The notes: generated by a model from the sequence alone, not told the origin. A stretch of 8,171 bases of DNA from Sulfurovum sp. (GCA_015663065.1 DQSX01000200.1:1-8171); one strand, 5' to 3'. Positions 1 to 6,349 are shown, counted from the first letter of the stretch. Numbers and translations: made by a program.

Positions 1-26
1 CTCGGTCAAGGTCTCTGTGTTTGTGG

Positions 27-61
27 ACGCGTATTATAGCACCAGAATCTTTTATTGTCAA
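27..61 (-). promoter_or_regulatory. Full-consensus sigma-70 promoter firing leftward out of the window
   Basis: On the minus strand the -35 box is TTGACA (complement of 56-61) and the -10 box is TATAAT (complement of 33-38), with exactly 17 bases between. Both hexamers match the sigma-70 consensus at every position, which is rare in Campylobacterota, where -35 boxes are usually weak. The bases after the -10 box read ACGCG, a GC-rich discriminator like those of stringently controlled stable-RNA promoters. Transcription should start near 26-27 and run off the left edge, so only about 26 bases of transcript are visible and the gene is unknown. An rRNA, tRNA or other highly expressed operon is my inference. 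The -35 box is also the left arm of a small inverted repeat, TTGTCAA (55-61) and TTGACAA (69-75). Confidence 0.8.
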
Positions 62-233
62 GGGTTTTTTGACAAAAGATGTTAATTTGTTGGAAATTTT
101 TTATTATTTCTACAATACTTACATTATTATATTGCTTAAGGGCTTTATGCTGCTACTTACTTTTATTACTTGTCGTCTGTTTTACTTTAGAACTAAGAAG
201 ATTTGCATTAACCTTAGATTAATCTGACTTCAA

Positions 234-239
234 TATACT
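234..239 (+). promoter_or_regulatory. Candidate -10 box for the BI-1 family gene
   Basis: TATACT lies 33 bases before the start codon of the BI-1 family gene, in an AT-rich stretch. No good -35 box stands at 16-18 bases upstream; TTAGAT at 214-219 is too close (14 bases) and TTGCAT at 203-208 too far. Weak -35 boxes are common in Campylobacterota, so the call rests on the -10 match and its position. TAAAAT at 244-249 is an alternative. The rest of 62-271 is AT-rich and shows no gene or stable RNA that I can recognise. Confidence 0.35.
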
Positions 240-271
240 TGCGTAAAATTAATAATTTAAAGGAATAAACA

Positions 272-958
272 ATGGCTTTATATGACAGAAACTACACAAC
301 AGCAGACGCTGGTTATGTGCAGGAAGGTGCTTCTGTAGCATTTATGAAACAGACATACCAGCTCATGGCAGCAAGTATGATCGCAGCAGCGGCAGGTGCG
401 TATGTGACCATGCCCTTTGCAGAACAAGTGATGCAATTTAAATGGATCATTTTTGGAGCAGAGCTTCTGATACTCTTTTTTGGTCTTAGAATGACTAGAG
501 GGCACCAGGGTGCCAACCTTGCAATGCTCTTTGCTTTTACATTCTTAACAGGGGTTTCTCTGGTTCCATTGCTGGCTTCACTCATAGGTATGGGTCAAGG
601 TGCCATGATCGGTAATGCTTTCTTGATGACTTCGGTACTTTTTGGCGCACTCAGTATGTTTGCCATCAACTCTAAGTCTGATTTTTCAAGCTGGGGTAAA
701 CCGCTTTTCATTACTTTAATCGTGGTGATCGTTGCTTCATTGATCAACTACTTCCTTTTGCAAAGTCCAATGATGCACATCATTATTACAGCAGGGATCT
801 TGTTGTTATTTTCGATCTTTACGATCTATGATACACAGAACATTGCAAACGGTGCCTATGATTCACCGGTCGATGCAGCAGTTTCACTCTATATTGATTT
901 CCTCAATATGTTTACTGCAATGCTTCAACTTCTTGGTATCTTTGGCGGAGACGACTAG
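272..958 (+). CDS. BI-1/YccA-family (Bax inhibitor-1-like) inner-membrane protein
   Basis: This 228-residue protein belongs to the Bax inhibitor-1/YccA family of multi-pass membrane proteins. Characterised relatives act as pH-sensitive calcium leak channels (Bacillus YetJ) or as modulators of the FtsH protease (E. coli YccA); which role applies here is not known. Seven hydrophobic segments are visible, at roughly residues 32-50, 57-72, 81-105, 110-132, 144-163, 167-186 and 203-225. The family signatures are YDTQ (186-189) and LYIDFLNMF (206-214). Their aspartates D187 and D209 are likely counterparts of the proton-sensing Asp pair described in YetJ. The length is normal and the N-terminal 25 residues are polar, as is usual. 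The start is supported by AAGGA at 260-264, seven bases before the ATG. It converges on bioC. I recall that in Campylobacter jejuni a homologue sits directly beside secG. Confidence 0.9.
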   Translation: MALYDRNYTTADAGYVQEGASVAFMKQTYQLMAASMIAAAAGAYVTMPFAEQVMQFKWIIFGAELLILFFGLRMTRGHQGANLAMLFAFTFLTGVSLVPLLASLIGMGQGAMIGNAFLMTSVLFGALSMFAINSKSDFSSWGKPLFITLIVVIVASLINYFLLQSPMMHIIITAGILLLFSIFTIYDTQNIANGAYDSPVDAAVSLYIDFLNMFTAMLQLLGIFGGDD

Positions 959-976
959 GATCTGATATTTTCCTCA

Positions 977-1020
977 AACAAGTTTGAGGTTCCTTGTTAC
1001 TCTGGAACCCTAAACTTGTT
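977..1020. terminator. Long hairpin between convergent genes, probable two-way terminator
   Basis: The arms 977-993 and 1004-1020 pair almost completely around a 10-base loop: nine pairs from AACAAGTTT/AAACTTGTT, a G-U and an A-C position, then six pairs from GGTTCC/GGAACC. It lies between the stop codons of the BI-1 family gene (956-958) and bioC (1026-1028), where a shared terminator is expected. There is no clear U-tract on either side, so it may act as a weak terminator or protect RNA 3' ends. The left arm can also fold on itself, since 972-989 is a palindrome (CCTCAAAC-AA-GTTTGAGG). Confidence 0.6.
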
Positions 1021-1025
1021 CAGGT

Positions 1026-1730
1026 CTATCTCATCGCTTCTACAAATAACACTTCAAATTCTAAATATTTTAAGGGATAGCTTTTCATTAAAGCTTTGGT
1101 CTCTTTGTAAGACAACTTTTTCTCACCCGAACTTACCCCGCTTTTTTTAATATAGGCAAACATATCTCTCACAGAATCAAACTCCAGAACATAAGTGTGC
1201 AAGGCAAAATTTGCACTCTCATAATACTTTAAGATGCATTCCCGAAGCGCTTTGTCTGTATAGATTGGAGAGTCTACATTTGCTGTTTTATGCAGGGTTT
1301 TAAATGTACCTGATGTAAATATGGCGGCATGCAATCTAGGTGACAATGCAGAGAGAGACTTCAATGTGAAATCAAGATCACTACTCCACTGCAATGCAGA
1401 TGAGGAGAGGATAAGGTCATATCTCTTATCTAAAAGGTCTGTAAATGCCCTGTCATTAAAATCAGCACATACTGTTTTTATATTGTTTGCCTGAGGATGC
1501 AAAGAGAGCATATTTGAAGAGGAGTCAAACGCTGTGAAACTGTGATGATCTATAGAGTTTTTTTGAAGGTTCTGATATACCTGTCCGGTTCCGGACCCTA
1601 TGTCCAAAATGGAGTCATAGCAAGTATTTGGCAGTTTTTCCACTAACCTCTTTGCCACTTCTGTTTGTATCATATTGTATTGTTCATACTGCTGGGCAAA
1701 GCGGGAGAACTCTTTTATAATCGTTGACAT
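1026..1730 (-). CDS. bioC: BioC-like SAM-dependent methyltransferase (malonyl-ACP O-methyltransferase)
   Basis: BioC methylates the free carboxyl of malonyl-ACP with S-adenosylmethionine, disguising it so that fatty-acid synthesis can build the pimeloyl chain for biotin. The N-terminal FSRFAQQYEQYN segment followed by an Ile-Gln pair matches the BioC style FSRxAxxYxxxxxLQ. Using the start chosen here (234 residues), the SAM-binding motif LDIGSGTG is at 42-49, the acidic ribose-contact candidate is D69, D90 lies in the CADF segment, and the BioC-like SALQW is at 111-115. The start at 1730 is chosen because AAAGG sits five bases upstream. An in-frame ATG at 1760 (244 residues) has no such site and would add ten residues before the conserved block. 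No other biotin gene is in view. A broader UbiE/BioC-type methyltransferase is the alternative. Confidence 0.8.
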   Translation of the reverse strand: MSTIIKEFSRFAQQYEQYNMIQTEVAKRLVEKLPNTCYDSILDIGSGTGQVYQNLQKNSIDHHSFTAFDSSSNMLSLHPQANNIKTVCADFNDRAFTDLLDKRYDLILSSSALQWSSDLDFTLKSLSALSPRLHAAIFTSGTFKTLHKTANVDSPIYTDKALRECILKYYESANFALHTYVLEFDSVRDMFAYIKKSGVSSGEKKLSYKETKALMKSYPLKYLEFEVLFVEAMR

Positions 1731-1775
1731 ACTGACCTTTGGGACTTCTTCATCACACATTCAAACTTTTTTAGG

Positions 1776-1781
1776 TATAAT
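1776..1781 (+). promoter_or_regulatory. -10 box of the secG-frr-pyrE operon
   Basis: A perfect TATAAT lies 53 bases before the secG start codon, giving a start of transcription near 1788 and a leader of about 46 bases. No -35 consensus is visible. The box is one arm of the perfect inverted repeat GGTATAAT (1774-1781) / ATTATACC (1789-1796), the other arm being the bioC -10 box. A second, poorer candidate (TATATC, 1816-1821) is too close to the secG ribosome site. Confidence 0.6.
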
Positions 1782-1788
1782 CCCCGAA

Positions 1789-1794
1789 ATTATA
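1789..1794 (-). promoter_or_regulatory. -10 box of bioC, overlapping the secG promoter
   Basis: The complement of 1789-1794 is TATAAT, preceded by GGG on the minus strand. Transcription should begin near 1782 and run left, leaving a leader of about 50 bases before the 1730 start. The -35 region is not recognisable. Only seven bases separate this box from the secG -10 box, so polymerase could not occupy both at once. Confidence 0.55.
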
Positions 1795-1834
1795 CCCAAA
1801 TTTATTTTGGTACGCTATATCTAAGAGGATAAAC

Positions 1835-2182
1835 ATGACATCAACACTTTTAATTGTACAAATTGTACTTGCTATTGCTATTACTATCTCAGTATTGCTA
1901 CAAAAAAGTTCAAGCATAGGCCTTGGAGCCTACAGTGGAAGCAATGAATCTGTATTTGGTGCTAAAGGCCCTACTGGATTTTTGGCAAAGGCAACATTTA
2001 CACTCGCTGTTGCATTTATTATTAACACACTGGCACTGGGATACCTATACACCTCAGAGAACTCCAAGTCTGTAGCAGACAGCATTGTGCCTAAAAACAA
2101 CACCATTGTACCAGCTGCCCCTGCAACTCCTGTACCTGCACCGTCAGCACCTGCTGCTCCGGCTGCTCCGGAAACAAAATAA
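1835..2182 (+). CDS. secG: SecG, preprotein translocase subunit
   Basis: SecG is the small accessory subunit of the SecYEG channel in the inner membrane and helps SecA-driven export. Two membrane segments are visible, at about residues 4-22 and 53-72. They are joined by a glycine-rich cytoplasmic loop (25-52) with the family pattern GLGAYSGSNESVFGAKGPTGFLAK split as GLGAYSG (29-35), SVFG (39-42) and GPTGFLAK (45-52). After residue 75 comes a polar linker and an alanine/proline-rich tail (92-112) that is probably disordered. Such tails are frequent in SecG and vary in length. AAGAGGA at 1823-1829 is the ribosome site, five bases before the ATG. It is the first gene of secG-frr-pyrE, with 17 bases between it and frr. 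Confidence 0.95.
   Translation: MTSTLLIVQIVLAIAITISVLLQKSSSIGLGAYSGSNESVFGAKGPTGFLAKATFTLAVAFIINTLALGYLYTSENSKSVADSIVPKNNTIVPAAPATPVPAPSAPAAPAAPETK
2153..2170 (+). repeat. Two tandem 9-bp units in the secG tail
   Basis: GCTGCTCCG occurs twice head to tail, in frame, each copy encoding Ala-Ala-Pro (residues 107-112 of SecG). It sits within the longer alanine/proline tail, which seems to grow and shrink by such unit duplication. Confidence 0.8.
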
Positions 2183-2199
2183 ACCAAAGGAGATATGAA

Positions 2200-2757
2200 A
2201 TGATAAATGAAATATTTGACCACACTGCCGAAAAAATGGATAAGAGCATAGAAGCCCTTAAAAGAGATTTTGCCTCACTTAGAACAGGTAAGGTCACTAC
2301 TTCGATCGTAGACAACATTACTGTAGACTACTATGGTACTGCTACTCCACTCACGCAGGTTGGTTCTGTGATCGCTACAGATGCCACCACTATCTCCATT
2401 ACACCTTGGGAAAAAAGTCTTTTGGGAGACATAGAAAAAGCGATCCAGGAAGCGAACATCGGTGTAAACCCCAACAATGACGGTGACTTCATTAAACTCT
2501 TTTTCCCGCCTATGACATCGGATCAAAGAGTAGAGATCGTTAAGCAGGCCAAAGGTATGGTCGAGCATGCCAAGGTTTCCATTAGAAATGTAAGAAAAGA
2601 TGGCAATGACCAGATCAAAAAACTTGAAAAAGATAAAGAGATCTCTGAAGATGAGTCTAAAAAAGCGCAAGAGCAGATACAGAAGATCACCGATGAGCAT
2701 ATTGCAAAAGTAGATGAAACCTTTGCTGCCAAAGAAGCAGATATCTTAAAGGTTTAA
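2200..2757 (+). CDS. frr: Ribosome recycling factor
   Basis: RRF works with EF-G to split the post-termination ribosome so that its subunits can be reused; it is cytoplasmic and essential in most bacteria. The 185-residue length is the family norm. The N-terminal helix (MDKSIEALKRDFASLRTGK, about 13-31) carries the ALKRDFASLRTGK signature. Domain II follows with YYGTATPL (44-51) and the TPWEKS segment (68-73), and the return to domain I includes FPPMTSDQR and the charged helices from about residue 108 to the end, with RNVRKDGNDQIKK as the usual second signature. A strong AAGGAG site at 2187-2192 lies seven bases before the ATG. The stop is one base from the pyrE start, so the two are cotranscribed and probably translationally coupled. 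Confidence 0.97.
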   Translation: MINEIFDHTAEKMDKSIEALKRDFASLRTGKVTTSIVDNITVDYYGTATPLTQVGSVIATDATTISITPWEKSLLGDIEKAIQEANIGVNPNNDGDFIKLFFPPMTSDQRVEIVKQAKGMVEHAKVSIRNVRKDGNDQIKKLEKDKEISEDESKKAQEQIQKITDEHIAKVDETFAAKEADILKV

Positions 2758-2758
2758 G

Positions 2759-3367
2759 ATGAATGTAGAGCAAGTTTACAAAGATGCCTCTGCCCTTCTT
2801 GACGGGCACTTTCTGCTTGCAAGCGGTAACCACTCTTCACGCTATCTTCAATCTGCAAAAGTCATGGAGTATCCAAAAAAAGCAGCCCTGCTTACAGATG
2901 CTTTGGCCAAAATGATAAAAGAACACGGCATAGAAGTTGATACGGTATGTGCTCCTGCTCTTGGCGGTGTGCTTACCGGGTATGAACTTGCACGTTCTTT
3001 GGATGTGCGTTCCATCTTTGTTGAGAAAAAAGAGGGCGGTATGGAGTTACGACGTGGTTTTGAGATAGCGAAAGGTGAGAAGATCATCATTTGTGAAGAT
3101 ATCATTACCACTGGCGGTTCTGCACTTAAAGCAGCTAAAGCCATAGAAGCTTTGGGCGGTGAAGTAGTTGCTTTTGCATCACTTGCCAATAGGGGATTCT
3201 GTAAACGTGTAGGCGGCAATGATACAGCCAAATCAGAGTGCGCATTACCCGAAAATACTCCACTCTTTGCACTGGATGATTTCACCTTTGAAATGTATGC
3301 ACCCGAAGAGTGTCCACTCTGCAAAGAGGGAAGATCAGAAGCAATAAAACCGGGAAGTAAAAGCTAG
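2759..3367 (+). CDS. pyrE: Orotate phosphoribosyltransferase
   Basis: PyrE joins orotate to PRPP, giving OMP, the fifth step of UMP synthesis. The PRPP-binding signature is at residues 110-125 (IICEDIITTGGSALKA), with the acidic pair E113-D114. GHFLLASGNHSSRY (16-29) is the N-terminal orotate-side motif and PALGG (66-70) the pyrophosphate-contact loop. The flexible catalytic-loop region is around 89-101 (EKKEGGMELRRGF). The C-terminus carries CPLC (185-188) followed by KPGS, which I recall as normal for the Thermus/Campylobacter-type PyrE subfamily rather than the E. coli type. Its 202 residues fit that group. The ribosome site AAAGG (2748-2752) lies in the frr 3' end, six bases before the ATG. 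Last gene of the secG operon, ending at a hairpin. Confidence 0.96.
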   Translation: MNVEQVYKDASALLDGHFLLASGNHSSRYLQSAKVMEYPKKAALLTDALAKMIKEHGIEVDTVCAPALGGVLTGYELARSLDVRSIFVEKKEGGMELRRGFEIAKGEKIIICEDIITTGGSALKAAKAIEALGGEVVAFASLANRGFCKRVGGNDTAKSECALPENTPLFALDDFTFEMYAPEECPLCKEGRSEAIKPGSKS

Positions 3368-3373
3368 TCCAGA

Positions 3374-3396
3374 CTAAAGGGCAAAAGGCTCTTTAG
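3374..3396. terminator. Small hairpin between convergent pyrE and PAS genes
   Basis: CTAAAGGGC (3374-3382) pairs with GCTCTTTAG (3388-3396) through eight Watson-Crick pairs and one G-U, with an AAAAG loop. It begins seven bases after the pyrE stop and its right arm covers the stop codon of the PAS gene. No U-tract follows on either strand, so it is at best a weak two-way terminator. Confidence 0.45.
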
Positions 3397-3902
3397 AACT
3401 TACAGCCACCATCTCCAAGATAGAGCTCCCCACAGAATTGACTCTGTACGGATTGACTGCCTTCAGCTAGCAGTTTTGTGTATTCCTCTTTCACTTCATT
3501 TAACTGTGAAGGGTCCATCTCTCTTCGTGTTGCCATATATCCAAGAATCTTTCCCATATCATTGAACTTTGGCTGGATGAGCATCTCAGTCCAGTATGAC
3601 ACACCTTCTTTAGTAATGTTCTGTACCAATCCATGCCAAGTCTTGCCTTCATCATTCATTTTACAGGCATTCTCAAAAATGACTGCCGGCATATCGGGAT
3701 GCATATGCATGCAATGCGGTGCACCGATGATCTCTTCTTTACTGTATCCGCTTGCTTCAACAAAACGCTTATTGGCATAGGTAACATTTCTCTTCTCATC
3801 TGTTTCCAGGATCATAGGTTTTCCGTCATAGACATATTCCTCTTCTGTTGGTGCTTTACGCTCTACTGCGATTCCTGTTTTATTATTGATGTATATTGAC
3901 AT
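3393..3902 (-). CDS. Single-PAS sensor protein of the Aer/CetB type
   Basis: A 169-residue soluble protein with one PAS domain (about 25-130) and no visible output domain or membrane segment. The GYSKEEIIG (52-60) and HPDMP (68-72) motifs, then KTWHGLVQN (87-95) with W89 and YW (103-104), match the FAD-binding PAS domain of the E. coli aerotaxis receptor Aer and of Campylobacter CetB. Those proteins read redox or energy state for taxis. FAD binding and a taxis role here are inferences. A CetA-like membrane partner is not in the window. The last 13 residues hold two cysteines (C157, C167) in a glycine-rich tail, CGELYLGDGGCKF, which the PAS fold does not explain. AAGGAT at 3912-3917 is the ribosome site, nine bases before the ATG. 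It has its own -10 box and converges on pyrE. Confidence 0.85.
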   Translation of the reverse strand: MSIYINNKTGIAVERKAPTEEEYVYDGKPMILETDEKRNVTYANKRFVEASGYSKEEIIGAPHCMHMHPDMPAVIFENACKMNDEGKTWHGLVQNITKEGVSYWTEMLIQPKFNDMGKILGYMATRREMDPSQLNEVKEEYTKLLAEGSQSVQSQFCGELYLGDGGCKF

Positions 3903-3934
3903 TACTTATCTATCCTTATTATATATTGGAAATG

Positions 3935-3940
3935 ATTATA
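3935..3940 (-). promoter_or_regulatory. -10 box of the PAS gene
   Basis: The complement of 3935-3940 is TATAAT, 32 bases before the PAS gene start, predicting transcription from about 3928. The upstream side (to about 3960) is AT-rich without a -35 consensus. It lies in the 73-base gap after the ATPase gene, where I see no terminator, so read-through from the ATPase gene may add to expression. Confidence 0.6.
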
Positions 3941-3975
3941 AGATATAATTTGTTAAACTTTACTTTTCTTGCAAT

Positions 3976-6315
3976 CTACCTCTGGTTTGCACACCAAACT
4001 ATCGCGCAAGACTCCACATCAATGTCTGTTTTTCGCGGTTTAATGGCAAATGTTTCCATGGCACAATTATCAACATTGTATTTTTCATTGAGCAGGTCTA
4101 TTTTATCTTCCAGTTCATACTCAAGTTTTTCAATGTCGTCATGTATCTGCACCACCCTCTCCTCTGCTCTTGAGAGATCATCACGTGATTTAAGGATGTT
4201 GGATCCTTTCTTAAAAGCCCGTCCGATTTTGGTAGGTGTTGCCCGTCCAAATAGAGCGCCTATGACTGCGATACCTGCATCTATCATGGAACCTGTTGAG
4301 TCCGTAGACTCTTTTTCCACACGCTCCTGTGCACGCAAAAGTCTGTCGCGGAACACTTTCTCTTTTGACGCATAACGTGTTTTAAGTTTTTCTATTTCAG
4401 CTTCTTTTTTGTCATTTTGCCTATCTTGCAAACGTACGATAAAATCTGACTCTGATTCTCCTGATTTTGATTCAATCTTAGGAGACTTGCATCGAAAGAG
4501 TTCGATCTTCTCTTCCTGATAGAGGTAGGCCTTGAGATCTCTTGTGCATTGCTTGAGCCCCTTATCTTGGAGTATCACTTTTGGAAGAGAGTGGAATTTG
4601 GCCTGCGAAGGTGCTTTATGGGGGAAATTTTCAAAATCTTCTGTCTCTTCTCTGGCATCATCCCATCTGATATTTTGCTGTTTTTCATCTAACTCCAAAG
4701 AGAGTATCACTTTTTTTTCTTCATCGATCGCTCTGGACTGATTGTAAAAATGCACCGTGGCTTTTGCCATCAGTACAGGGTAAAAACTGTTTTGTCCTGA
4801 TGCATCGGGTTCATAATATTGGGGAATAGAAGCATCAATGTCCTGAACGGCAACATAAGATTGAGAGCTTCTGACCATTTCATCGACACTTTTCTTTTCT
4901 ATACTCTGTGCCTCTTTTTGTGTTTGCATCAAAGCTGAGATCTCATCACGTTTAAGCGGTCCTTTGAGATAAGAGAGCACCCATCTTGTAGAAAAAAGTC
5001 GTATGTCGTCCAAATGGGCACTTTTGAGGAAGAAAGTTCGCTTCTTGAGATTGGAAAGCATATTTTTGATCTCTTTTTTATCGAAACTCGAACCGATCTT
5101 TCCTCCCAGTCCGTCTATGACCCTCTCTATATCTTGTGTGGTCTGCAGCCTTCCTATGAACCAGGTACCGATGTTTGACAATCCTTTATAGTCCAGATCT
5201 ACAGGGTTTTGTGTACTTAAGATAATACCCACACCAAAAGCCCTCGCCTGTTTCAAAAGTAGTAACATAGGCTCTTTGCTCGGTGGGTTTTTTGTAGGAG
5301 GGAAGAAACCGAATATCTCATCCATGTAAAGCAGTGTCTTGAGTGCGGATGTACCACTCTGGCGACGCATCCATGCAATGTATTTGTTAAGCAACAGTGT
5401 CACAAAGAACATTCTTTCATCATCATTCAAATGAGAGATGGAGAAAATGGCTATTTTGGCTTTTCCTTTTTCATCATAAAGCAGCTTTTGAATATCCAAA
5501 TTATCACCCTGAAGCCAGAGGGAAAAGTTTGGACTTGCAAGCAGTGAATTAAATTTGCTGGCCAGTTTAAAACGCTCATCTTTGTCATAAAAAGCATTCA
5601 GAGACAGCACACCTATCTTTTTAAATGAAGGGGAAATGATCTTTCCTATGATGCTTTCAATACTTAGATCTTCTTCTGCCAGCCATGCTTTAGAGATGAT
5701 CTGTGCAAGAAGAATATACTCTTTAGAGTCTAAAGGATCAGCAACTATCCCTACCAGGGAGAGCAGACTCACTGTAGTACTTTTAAGATAAGAGGTAAAA
5801 GTATCAGAGTCCTGCATGACTTCAGGCGGAGGGGTTTCAAGGGAAGACATAATATTGATGGAAACTCCCGCAGAGGAACCCGGTGTATAGATGGTTTTTT
5901 TTACTGAAGCAAACTTTTCAACGCGCGCAGCATCCTGACCTGAACTTTCTATCCCCTCTTTCCACATGGTTGAAATTTTTTCTGCATATGCTGAGACATC
6001 TCTCTCTTTTGTCTGTGCTTCATCTGCTACCCAGGATTCAAAAGTTTTTGGAGAGAAGGTACTGTCAGTGAGGCAAAGGTCACCCATGTCACCTTTTGGA
6101 TCAATAATGATGGAAGGGATATTGTCTATGGCTGCTTCTTCTATGATGCTGACGCCCAGACCGGTTTTACCCGAACCTGTCATACCTATGATAGCTGCGT
6201 GTGTAGTGAAATTCTTATTTTTCAAAAGGGTCAGTGCTTCGGTGGCTTCCATTGTAGACTTGTCCACATCTTTACCCAGATAGAACAACCCCAGTTTTTC
6301 ATAGATCTCTTGCAT
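3976..6315 (-). CDS. HerA/FtsK-superfamily ATPase with C-terminal coiled coils, function unknown
   Basis: A 779-residue protein of a widespread but, as far as I know, uncharacterised HerA-like (DUF87/DUF853-related) group. The Walker A motif GMTGSGKT is at 44-51, then DPKGDMGDL (72-80), typical of HerA/VirB4-like pumps. Walker B is LLYMDE (328-333) with D332 and E333, followed by FGFFPP. A sensor-type STQNP is at 367-371 and a candidate arginine finger, R389, is in FIGRLQT. The second half is unlike a helicase: residues about 624-668 and 720-747 look like coiled coil, flanking a short glycine/alanine-rich hydrophobic stretch (679-690). The last 30 residues contain KPRKTDIDV. There is no signal peptide. 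GAGGAG (6321-6326) lies five bases before the ATG. No NurA nuclease gene is nearby, so a DNA end-resection role is not supported. ATP-driven remodelling or translocation is inferred. Confidence 0.8.
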   Translation of the reverse strand: MQEIYEKLGLFYLGKDVDKSTMEATEALTLLKNKNFTTHAAIIGMTGSGKTGLGVSIIEEAAIDNIPSIIIDPKGDMGDLCLTDSTFSPKTFESWVADEAQTKERDVSAYAEKISTMWKEGIESSGQDAARVEKFASVKKTIYTPGSSAGVSINIMSSLETPPPEVMQDSDTFTSYLKSTTVSLLSLVGIVADPLDSKEYILLAQIISKAWLAEEDLSIESIIGKIISPSFKKIGVLSLNAFYDKDERFKLASKFNSLLASPNFSLWLQGDNLDIQKLLYDEKGKAKIAIFSISHLNDDERMFFVTLLLNKYIAWMRRQSGTSALKTLLYMDEIFGFFPPTKNPPSKEPMLLLLKQARAFGVGIILSTQNPVDLDYKGLSNIGTWFIGRLQTTQDIERVIDGLGGKIGSSFDKKEIKNMLSNLKKRTFFLKSAHLDDIRLFSTRWVLSYLKGPLKRDEISALMQTQKEAQSIEKKSVDEMVRSSQSYVAVQDIDASIPQYYEPDASGQNSFYPVLMAKATVHFYNQSRAIDEEKKVILSLELDEKQQNIRWDDAREETEDFENFPHKAPSQAKFHSLPKVILQDKGLKQCTRDLKAYLYQEEKIELFRCKSPKIESKSGESESDFIVRLQDRQNDKKEAEIEKLKTRYASKEKVFRDRLLRAQERVEKESTDSTGSMIDAGIAVIGALFGRATPTKIGRAFKKGSNILKSRDDLSRAEERVVQIHDDIEKLEYELEDKIDLLNEKYNVDNCAMETFAIKPRKTDIDVESCAIVWCANQR

Positions 6316-6343
6316 CTTTTCTCCTCATTTCGTGATTTGTATT

Positions 6344-6349
6344 ATTGTA
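6344..6349 (-). promoter_or_regulatory. Candidate -10 box for the HerA-like ATPase gene
   Basis: The complement of 6344-6349 is TACAAT, with a predicted start near 6337 and a leader of about 22 bases holding the GAGGAG ribosome site. No -35 consensus is clear. The gene may instead, or also, be read from gspE and the pseudopilin gene, because no terminator is visible in the 63-base gap. Confidence 0.4.

Noticed and set aside
69..97. TTGACA on the + strand at 69-74 as a -35 box for the BI-1 family gene
   Set aside because: No -10-like hexamer stands 16-18 bases downstream. The motif is better explained as the mirror arm of the leftward promoter region.
21..227. Open frame of 68 codons on the + strand starting with TTG
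   Set aside because: It has no ribosome site, has AT-rich low-complexity composition with Phe/Tyr/Ile/Leu typical of translated non-coding DNA, and crosses the leftward consensus promoter.
2195..2203. Two-codon ORF ATG AAA TGA overlapping the frr start
   Set aside because: It begins only two bases after the AAGGAG site, too close for normal initiation, while frr itself is at ideal spacing. Probably chance.
1930..2223. Open frames on the minus strand across secG and the frr start
   Set aside because: Their Ala/Gly-rich translation simply mirrors the Ala/Pro tail of SecG, and secG and frr are certain on the other strand.
2848..3324. 158-codon open frame antisense to pyrE
   Set aside because: pyrE is unambiguous by motif. 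The antisense frame has no recognisable domain or ribosome site.
3896..4375. 159-codon + strand frame over the end of the HerA-like ATPase gene
   Set aside because: It is Ser/Leu-rich shadow translation of the coiled-coil coding region on the other strand and crosses the PAS promoter.
3976..6315. HerA-NurA type phage-defence or DNA-repair module
   Set aside because: No nuclease, SIR2, TIR or other effector gene is next to the ATPase, and the C-terminal half differs from defence-associated HerA. There is no sequence support for a defence role.
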